From Cannabis sativa (taxonomy: Eukaryota; Streptophyta; Magnoliopsida; Rosales; Cannabaceae): a DNA stretch of 64,000 bases. The stretch covers positions 11,586,812 through 11,650,811 of the forward strand of contig NC_083604.1 of assembly GCF_029168945.1 (NCBI RefSeq), read 5' to 3'. This document shows positions 56,754-64,000 of the stretch, one piece after another. How positions within the stretch are numbered: position 1 is the first letter of the stretch; the number at the start of each line of letters is the position of its first letter. Under the pieces are notes generated by a model. It did not search any database. It was not told the DNA's origin and was given only the letters and a program-made list of their open reading frames with translations. Both the position numbers and the translations under genes were made by a program.

Positions 56754-59369
56754 TACGAGGTAAGTACATCTAGACCTACTGAAGAAGCTAAATCAATTTC
56801 TATCCTTAGGTCTGGAAAAATTATTGAAAAACCTGATTACATACCTCAAACCGATGCTGAAATAAACAAAGACTCATTGAAAGGAAATGAAAAGAGTCAG
56901 CCTGAAAGTTCACATTCCAAAGACTCGGTTGAAGAATCGAGTCAAACCTTACCGTTCATTCCAAAAGCTCCATTCCCACAAAGATTGCTCCCGATCAAAA
57001 GAGGTAGTCAGTATGGTGACATCTTAGAGGTATTCAAACAAGTAAGTATAAATATCCCTTTCTTAGATGCCATTAAGCAAATACCTGCCTACTCTAAATT
57101 CTTGAAAGATTTGTGTACTGCAAAAAGAAACACAAATGTTCCGAAAAAGGCATTTTTAACGGAACAAGTCAGCTCCATAATTCAATATAAAAGTCTTGTT
57201 AAACACAAAGATCCGGGGTGTCCCACCATTCCTTGTATTATTGGTGATCATGTGATTAACAAAGCTTTACTTGATTTAGGAGCTAGTGTGAATTTATTGC
57301 CTTATTCTGTTTATAAGCAACTTGGTCTAGGGGAACTGAAACCAACATCTATGACACTTCAGTTAGCTGATCGTTCTGTGAAAATTCCTAGAGGTGTCAT
57401 AGAAGATGTTTTGATTAAGGTAGATAAATTTTATTTTCCTGTTGATTTCATTGTTCTTGATACTCATTTTGTTGAAGACATAAGTGCTCAAATTCCGATC
57501 ATTTTGGGTAGACCATTTTTAGCCACATCAAATGCAATCATCAACTGTCGTAATGGTGTTCTTAAATTATCATTTGGAAATATGACTGTTGAGTTGAATG
57601 TTTTTAATGTTGCTAATAAATCTGTTGATTGCGATGATGTATATGAGGTAAATTTTATTGATTCTGTCACACAAGATTTCATGCTAAACAAAGATAATTC
57701 TTTTGAAAATTGTGTAAGTCATTTTGGTATGAATTTTGAAAGTTCTTTTGATAGTGTAAATTCTTTGTTAGAGTCTACACCATTGATAAACACAGAAGAG
57801 TGGAACACTAAAGTTGAGTCAATTGAACCCTTTCGCCAATTAGAATCACAGTCACTCCCTGAACCACCAAAGTTAGATCTAAAGGTTTTACCTGAAGATC
57901 TAAAATATGCATTCCTAGGAGAGTCAGAAACCTTCCCTGTTATCATCGCATCTGCGTTAGACAAGAAACAAGAAGAGAAATTGGTACAAGTTCTTAAGAG
58001 TCACAAAGAAGCCATAGGGTGGACCATGGCTGACATCAAAGGAATTAGTCCTTCGGTGTGCATGCATCGAATCCATTTAGAAGAAAATGCAAAGCCATCC
58101 CGTGAGTGTCAAAGAAGGTTAAATCCAAATATGAAAGAAGTAGTGAGAGATGAAATACTTAAAACATTAGATGTGGGTATTATATACCCAATTTCTGATA
58201 GTTCATGGGTCAGTCCGATCCATGTTGTTCCTAAGAAGTCTGGAATTACTGTAGTCAAGAATGCAAACGATGAATTAATCCCCACTAAAATCCAAACTGG
58301 ATGGAGAGTGTGCATTGACTATAGAAAACTGAATAGCCTCACCAGAAAAGTCCATTTTCCATTACCCTTCATTGATCAAATGCTTGAAAGATTAGCTGGT
58401 CACGAATACTACTGTTTTCTCGATGGTTACTCGGGATACAACCAAATCCCGATAGCACCCGAGGATCAAGAAAAGACCACCTTCACATGTCCTTATGGAA
58501 CATTTGCTTATCGACGCATGTCTTTTGGCTTATGCAATGCACCTGCGACGTTTCAAAGGTGTATGATTGCAATTTTTTCTGATATGGTTGAACATTTTTT
58601 GGAAATCTTTATGGATGATTTTTCTATTTATGGATCTTCTTTTGATGAATGTTTACACCACCTGTCTCTTGTCTTGATTCGTTGTAAAGAAAAGAATTTA
58701 GTGCTAAATTGGGAAAAATGTCATTTTATGGTAAAACGTGGAATTGTCTTAGGACATGTGATTTCATCTGAGGGAATAGAAGTTGACAAAGCTAAAGTTG
58801 ATCTTATTTCAAAACTTCCACCACCTAAAACTGTGAAAGAAATTAGATCATTCTTAGGTCACGCCGGTTTCTACCGGAGATTCATAAAAGACTTTAGCAA
58901 AATTTCACGGCCTCTGTGCCATTTACTTGGAAAAGATAATGCATTTGTTTTTGATCATGATTGTCATATTGCTTTTGAGAAATTGAAAACTATGCTAACT
59001 ACTGCACCCATTATTCAACCTCCTGATTGGAACATTCCTTTTGAAATAATGTGTGATGCTTCTGATTATGCTATAGGAGCTGTCTTAGGGCAAAGAATTG
59101 ATAAAATACCACATGTTATTTCCTACTCTAGCAAAACTCTAAATGATGCTCAATTAAATTATTCCACAACTGAGAAAGAATTGCTTGCTGTAGTCTTTGC
59201 CTTAGAAAAGTTTAGGTCTTATCTGTTAGGATCTAAAATAATTGTTTATTCTGATCATGCCGCTTTAAGATATCTTTTGTCAAAGAAAGATGCAAAATCA
59301 CGTTTAATCCGTTGGATACTTCTTTTACAAGAGTTTGATCTAGAAATTCGTGAAAAAAAAAGGGTCTGA
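56754..59369 (+). CDS. Athila protease, reverse transcriptase and RNase H
   Basis: In frame with gag after the TAG, open to 59369. Protease active site LLDLGASVNLLP, with Asp near 57273. RT: WRVCIDYRKLNS, then FLDGYSGYNQIPI, SFGLCNAPATFQRCM, and the catalytic FMDDFSIYG at 58608-58634. RNase H: IMCDASDYAIGAVLG with its catalytic Asp, YSTTEKELLAVVFA and VYSDHAALRYLL. It ends at a nine-A run near 59352-59360, where the frame changes. There is no separate start codon; expression depends on gag. Confidence 0.9.
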   Translation, partial: YEVSTSRPTEEAKSISILRSGKIIEKPDYIPQTDAEINKDSLKGNEKSQPESSHSKDSVEESSQTLPFIPKAPFPQRLLPIKRGSQYGDILEVFKQVSINIPFLDAIKQIPAYSKFLKDLCTAKRNTNVPKKAFLTEQVSSIIQYKSLVKHKDPGCPTIPCIIGDHVINKALLDLGASVNLLPYSVYKQLGLGELKPTSMTLQLADRSVKIPRGVIEDVLIKVDKFYFPVDFIVLDTHFVEDISAQIPIILGRPFLATSNAIINCRNGVLKLSFGNMTVELNVFNVANKSVDCDDVYEVNFIDSVTQDFMLNKDNSFENCVSHFGMNFESSFDSVNSLLESTPLINTEEWNTKVESIEPFRQLESQSLPEPPKLDLKVLPEDLKYAFLGESETFPVIIASALDKKQEEKLVQVLKSHKEAIGWTMADIKGISPSVCMHRIHLEENAKPSRECQRRLNPNMKEVVRDEILKTLDVGIIYPISDSSWVSPIHVVPKKSGITVVKNANDELIPTKIQTGWRVCIDYRKLNSLTRKVHFPLPFIDQMLERLAGHEYYCFLDGYSGYNQIPIAPEDQEKTTFTCPYGTFAYRRMSFGLCNAPATFQRCMIAIFSDMVEHFLEIFMDDFSIYGSSFDECLHHLSLVLIRCKEKNLVLNWEKCHFMVKRGIVLGHVISSEGIEVDKAKVDLISKLPPPKTVKEIRSFLGHAGFYRRFIKDFSKISRPLCHLLGKDNAFVFDHDCHIAFEKLKTMLTTAPIIQPPDWNIPFEIMCDASDYAIGAVLGQRIDKIPHVISYSSKTLNDAQLNYSTTEKELLAVVFALEKFRSYLLGSKIIVYSDHAALRYLLSKKDAKSRLIRWILLLQEFDLEIREKKRV

Positions 59370-60774
59370 AAATGTTGTTGCTGATCACTTATCTAGGCTA
59401 GTTATTGAAACTAGTAAAGAGCCTACCCCTATCACCGAAACTTTTCCTGATGAACAATTGATGCATGTTTCTTCTCTGCCTTGGTATGCTGACATTGTGA
59501 ATTATCTTGTTACTGGTGAAATACCATCTCACTGGTCTAAACAAGATAAAAATAAATTTTATTCTGAGGTGAAAAATTTTATCTGGGATGATCCATACTT
59601 GTTTAAATATTGTCCTGATCAGATAGCACGTAGATGTATCCCGAATTGTGATCAAACTAAAATCATATCTTTTTGTCATGATCATGCTGTGGAGGCCATT
59701 TCGGTAGTAAAAAGACCGCTTTGCAAAAATTTTACAATGTGGTTTTTATTGGCCCACAATTTTTCGTGATACATATGCATACTGTAAAGCCTGTGAACGT
59801 TGTCAAAAGTTAGGAAGTCTGTCTAGAAGAAACATGATGCCTTTAAACCCTATCTTATTATTGATGTATTTGATGTTTGGGGTATTGATTTTATGGGACC
59901 TTTTCCTAACTCGTTTGGAAATTTGTATATTCTTGTTGGAGTTGATTATGTTTCAAAATGGGTCGAAGCTGTTGCATGTCACACAAACGACCACAAAGTG
60001 GTGGTTCGTTTCTTGAAAGAAAATATTTTTTCCCGTTTTGGCACACCACGTGCTATCATTAGTGATGGAGGTACACATTTTTGTAATAAGCCATTTGCAC
60101 ATCTCATGAAAAATTATGGCATTACACACAAAGTCACTACACCATATCATCCTCAAACTAGTGGTCAAGTTGAAATCTCTAATAGGGAAATAAAGCACAT
60201 CCTAGAAAAAACAGTCAACCCAACTAGGAAAGATTGGTCCCTGAGACTAACTGATGCTTTATGGGCATATCGTACTGCATACAAAACTCCCATTGGAATG
60301 TCACCTTACCGCCTAGTGTATGGAAAAGCCTGTCATTTACCTGTAGAGTTAGAGCATAGAGCCTTTTGGGCAATTAAACAACTGAATTTTGCTCTAGACA
60401 AAGCTGGAGAGAAAAGAAAGCTCCAATTAAATGAATTGGAAGAACTGAGAAACGATGCTTACGATTGTGCAAAAAGTTACAAAGAACGTACAAAGTTGTA
60501 TCATGATAAGAACATCTTGCGAAAAGATTTCTCCACTGGTCAGAAAGTTCTTTTATACAACTCTCGCCTTCATCTGTTTCCCGGTAAGTTACGTTCTAAA
60601 TGGACTGGTCCATTTACTGTTCGTACTGTTTTTCCTCACGGAGCTGTTGAAATTGAAAATTCTAAAACTGGTAACATATTCAAAGTCAATGGACAACGGT
60701 TGAAACCATTTTTAGAATTAACACCACCTGAAGTGGAGGAAACACTCCTTCACGATCCAATTTACCAAGGTTAG
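59350..60774 (+). pseudogene. Athila integrase (two further frame changes)
   Basis: The region begins in the shifted frame with VVADHLSRL. The zinc-binding region is split by a frame change near 59690 and another near 59868. The catalytic core then reads cleanly from 59890: first Asp at about 59887, [10 protein letters not shown] with the second Asp at about 60064, [12 protein letters not shown] with Glu at about 60172. [19 protein letters not shown] and the C-terminal [18 protein letters not shown] follow, stop at 60772-60774. All three catalytic residues are kept. The breaks prevent one continuous polyprotein as written. Confidence 0.88.
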
Positions 60775-61392
60775 TGAATTCTTTCACTACTGGTCCTATC
60801 TTTAATTGCTTTCTTTATTTTCAGTATTTTAGTTTATTTTCTGTCATTTGTTTTTTAGAAAATTAACATCTATCACTGTGCATATTCTCCGTTTTTCAGT
60901 TCTCATCTCATGTTCTTATCATATACATATTTAGACATTGAGGACACTGTCTCATTTTAGTTGGGGGTACTGAGTATATTCTTGCGTTAAGTTCGATAAA
61001 TTTCTTACCTTTTTGAAAATTTTGAGTCAAATTCTGCTGCTAATTATGTGAATAAATAAATATTGTGTTAGACTAGTTTATACTATATTTAGTTACTTAG
61101 ATAGTAATTCCAGTAAAAATTGCACAAACCAAACATATGATTTGATTGTTTTTAACACATTTAATTGAGAAAAATCTTAAGTTAAAAGCTTTCATTTTTT
61201 TTGTGAGAAGTGAGAATTGAGAAAACGATTTTTTGAACATATATTGATCTTCTGAATTGGTAAAATCGAAATTTTTTGAAATTTGAAAATATGACAATTA
61301 CTAGAGGGAAACTTTTTTTTTTAGAATTGAGCCTAATTGTAAATTTATTATCTTTATATTTTCTTATCACATGTTGCCTCTTGTTAAAAAAG

Positions 61393-61432
<40 letters not shown>

Positions 61433-61439
61433 TATATAT

Positions 61440-61674
61440 ATTGTGGATATTTCCCTTAAAAAAAAATACATATATATCATATAAAGAGCAATATCTTACA
61501 TACTATATATATATAAAAAAAAAAAAAATCAAACAAGAGCAACATTTCTCTTTCAGCGTAGCTTGGTCAAAATTCAAAATATACCAAATAAAATTTTGCT
61601 ACGGTAAATAATTATTGTGGATATTGCCCTTAAAAAAAAAAATACATATATATCATATAAAGAGCAATATCTTA
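61440..61674 (+). repeat. Direct duplication, two 60-bp copies about 174 bp apart
   Basis: Both copies read TTGTGGATATT(T/G)CCCTTAAAAA, then TACATATATATCATATAAAG and AGCAATATCTTA. Only A-run length and one or two bases differ. Confidence 0.85.
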
Positions 61675-62326
61675 GTTTTAATCATTTAGCAAAGTAAAAA
61701 TATATATATATATACCGGTAAAAATATATATGCATAATATATATATATATATATAGAAAAAAAATAATAATATATCATCATCAATCAAAAGAGACTTTGC
61801 TATAGTTTATTTTTCGTAAATTTTAGTCACGAAATAAAAAAAAAAAATCGTTGTTTATTTCTTTATTTTGGCTCTAGATATTGTAATGAAATCCCGAAAG
61901 TAACTTGTCATTTGAATTTTAAAATATTTTTGGTTAGCCTATCTATTGGTCAATAGTTGTTTACATTGTTCGTCCTAAAAATCTTTATCCATTTGAGCGT
62001 AAATTAATATACCTTTCCAACTCCAAGAGTGACAACCCTTCCTCTTTTCAAATATTTCAATACCTGTGAGGATTTGGAGTTGAGACTTTTTACTTTAAAG
62101 ATTTTTCAATATTATCTGTGTTATGGATTAAAGCAAAGAATATGATTTGAAACACACACACACAAAATCTGGAATTATATCTATTGTAATTTTTTTTATA
62201 TATAGTATTTTCTAGAGTTTACACCAATATTTTATTTTGTTTCGATTAGTCAGAGTTTGTTTGATTTGTTCATTTTGGTAATATTTTGTTATCCGCTTGA
62301 ATTGCTAGGGACTAGCAATAAGCTAG

Positions 62327-62336
62327 TTGGGGGTTG
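62327..62336 (+). other. Athila polypurine tract
   Basis: GTTGGGGGTTG-type sequence ends directly at the TG of the 3' LTR (62337). Confidence 0.7.
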
Positions 62337-63912
62337 TGTTAAATGCCAAAATATTACATATTTTATAGTATAAAAATACAAAATAAAATTAATTCTTTAT
62401 AATATTTTCAAGAAATTAATGCAATATATTATTATATTGAAAATATTTTATTTAAGATTAATTTTATCTTTGTTTATAAATAATAATAGTATTTATGGCA
62501 TAATAGAGAAAAAGAAATAAAAAATTAAAAAATGCATTGTTTTTATTTAAAGAAATACAAATTAATTAGATTTTTAAATAAATATTTTCATTAAAATTAT
62601 TGTGATATATTTTATGTTGAAAATATTTTGTTTGGATTTAATTTTGTTTGTGTTTGAAGAAGAAAATAGCATTTATGAAAATGAAAAGAAAGAAATAAAA
62701 ATGGTGAAAATATGGCCCAAAGAAGAAAAAAAAATGGCATTTTGGAAACCCAACATTTGAGCCAAAAAGCCCAAAGAATCGGCCCAAATTCCTCACCAGC
62801 AGACAGCCCCGCCACGTGGCGGTCTCCCATTCGCGCGCAGAAGCCCAGCAGGAGCCTGACCCCAGCCGCCTCTCTCTGCTCCCACGCGCGCGTGACGCGC
62901 ACGGCTTCTCCTTAGCCGTGCGTGCGCGCCACTTCCCAGGCGCGCGAGTGGTTCTCCTCTGGTCCGATTCCCTTCAGCCCAAAGTAGCTTCAGCCACTTT
63001 CCACGTGGCATTCTCTCGTCTCTCCACGTGTCCACATGCATCCAATCCGACAGTGACACGTGGCACTCCGAATTAAGTTATTTTTATTACATTTTTACCC
63101 ACTTGCAATTTGTAATAAGTTTAATTGCACATTAGTCCTTCTACCCTTCTATAAATAGAAGCTTAGGTTTTTAGAATTCAGTTACAGTTTCAGTTTCAGA
63201 CAGAAAAATCCAGAGAAAACGCTCAGAGCGCTCAGTGTTAGTTTACCGCTTTCTTAGTTAATTTTCTTATGGGTTTCTAAGTTCCCTTATTATTAAGGAG
63301 GACGATGAAACCTAGTGTATTTAATTAAGTATTTATTTTTATTTTGATTCTCAGTACAATATATGCTTATGATTTTCGCTTCTTAAAATAATTTCTTTCA
63401 TCTTTAATATCAAGTATTTTTGATAGTTAGAAATTATTTATGCTTGGTTCCATATTTTATTAAAAATAATATTCTTTGATTTTTTGTATTTACATTAAAT
63501 TGTTTCACATTTAATGCTTAGAAGTTATAATTTTAAAGCGAAGGAAAATCTATTTTTTATTAGAAAATAATTGGTTTGATTACTGATTAAATTATGAGAA
63601 TCAATATAAACATAAATATTTTTATATACATTAAGTGGATTCTGAACCCTTAATAATATCCTAAAATATTTCTGAAAATATCTGTTACTGTCATTTTTAT
63701 CATTTAAACACTTTATTTTATTTTGTTACCAAAAACCTCACCATTTTCGGAACTAGGTTAGAGTTTTATTAGCTTAGATTAAATAAGTATTTTCTTCGAT
63801 TTCACGCAATTCCCATGGGTTCGACCTCGTTCTTCACAATCTCCATACTACAATAAAGATTCGTGCGCTTGCGAGTTGATAAATGTAAAACGTACCATTT
63901 TGGTATACAACA
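62337..63912 (+). repeat. Athila 3' LTR, 1576 bp
   Basis: Same ends as the 5' LTR. By eye about six substitutions and one A-run length change separate the two. Confidence 0.93.
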
Positions 63913-63917
63913 TGATT

Positions 63918-64000
63918 ACTCTGGGGGTGGAATAGTGATTTTGGAGAAGTATAAAAACCTATCTGAAGTCTCTAAGTCTACCAGAAAGGGACTCAATGTT
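63918..64000 (+). pseudogene. Copia-3 RNase H continuation, cut by window end
   Basis: ACTCTGGGGGTGGAATAGTG continues the Copia-3 sequence broken at 53261. The reading resembles the copia RNase H stretch that ends in STRKG...; it is short and interrupted by at least one stop. Confidence 0.6.

Larger units (their letters stand above)
60775..62336 (+). other. Athila 3' region without env, AT-rich
   Basis: It contains GACATTGAGGACACTGTC followed by AGTTGGGGGTACTGAG (60937-60974), a conserved post-pol segment in this lineage. There is a 38-A run (61393-61430), TA repeats, and a duplicated 60-bp block (61440-61498, 61614-61674). A second AGTTGGGGG (62326-62334) is the polypurine tract. No env-like frame is present. 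Confidence 0.75.
53262..63912 (+). mobile_element. Complete Athila-type Ty3/gypsy element, 10,651 bp
   Basis: LTRs at 53262-54836 and 62337-63912, a tRNA-Asp primer site, gag, protease, RT, RNase H and integrase, then a 1.5-kb non-coding 3' region. The perfect TSD TGATT lies at 53257-53261 and 63913-63917 inside Copia-3. Gag and pol sequence and the tRNA-Asp primer fit the Athila lineage. No env-like gene is present between integrase and the 3' LTR. Pol is nearly intact: one in-frame stop and three small frame changes. Confidence 0.93.
45384..64000 (+). mobile_element. Copia-3: Ty1/copia element, split by Athila element, runs off window
   Basis: A 5' LTR (45384-47274), a tRNA-Met-type primer site, a long non-coding leader with repeats, then decayed pol from about 51700 to 53261, continuing at 63918 after the Athila insertion. 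It inserted into a Tat-like gag fragment; the left flank is GTCAA. The same LTR family forms the solo LTR at 4504-6400. Its 3' end is outside the window. Confidence 0.85.

Noticed and set aside
60775..62336. Env-like gene in the Athila element
   Set aside because: The longest frames here are short and come from A-runs and TA repeats; no signal or membrane segment pattern is convincing.

Overview
The window is nuclear DNA of a flowering plant. The basis is a class I TCP transcription factor close to TCP20, plant-specific LTR-retrotransposon lineages (Ty1/copia, Ty3/gypsy Tat and Athila), a Cassandra-type LTR carrying 5S rRNA sequence, and Mutator-type MITEs. It looks eudicot, but the species cannot be fixed from sequence alone. 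It is a gene-poor, strongly AT-rich repeat landscape; the only ordinary host gene I can support is the TCP gene at 36495-37289 (minus).

Layout. 1-1000: end of a minus-strand LTR inserted in a decayed copia element (Copia-1, 1001 to about 7030, plus). Copia-1 is also split by a Cassandra-like LTR (1681-2026) and by a 1.9-kb solo LTR (4504-6400, TSD AAAAC). 9530-16827: minus-strand copia (Copia-2) with paired 478-bp LTRs and a degenerate interior. 17489-18652: Mutator-like element with a 9-bp TSD and a GC-rich interior. 20412-20741: RNase H-like pseudogene. 21181-33646: 12.5-kb Tat-lineage element (Tat-1) with 780-bp LTRs, TSD ATCCT, a broken gag-pol and a long intact antisense gene. 34927-40694: three copies of one Mutator-type MITE family, on both sides of the TCP gene. 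43083-44180: minus-strand Tat-like LTR plus antisense promoter region. 45186-45383: Tat-like gag scrap. 45384 to the window end: copia element (Copia-3) of the same LTR family as the solo LTR, split in its RNase H region by a complete 10.65-kb Athila-type element (53262-63912, TSD TGATT).

How the parts work together. Most of the window records successive insertions. Copia-1, Copia-2 and Copia-3 are old and broken. Tat-1 and the Athila element are young by LTR comparison (3 differences in 780 bp, and about 6 substitutions in 1575 bp, counted by eye). The most gene-like non-host unit is the antisense gene of Tat-1. It has its own TATA box (32432-32426), a probable 5'-UTR intron, further predicted introns, a start at 31778, an N-terminal domain resembling the gypsy-type transposon (transposase_28-like) family and a coiled-coil C-terminal part. 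It converges on pol across a five-unit 36-bp tandem array. A second, older Tat-like element keeps a TATA box in the equivalent antisense position. Aberrant single-base losses in the Tat-1 sense pol, absent from the antisense gene, could be true decay or uncorrected sequencing indels.
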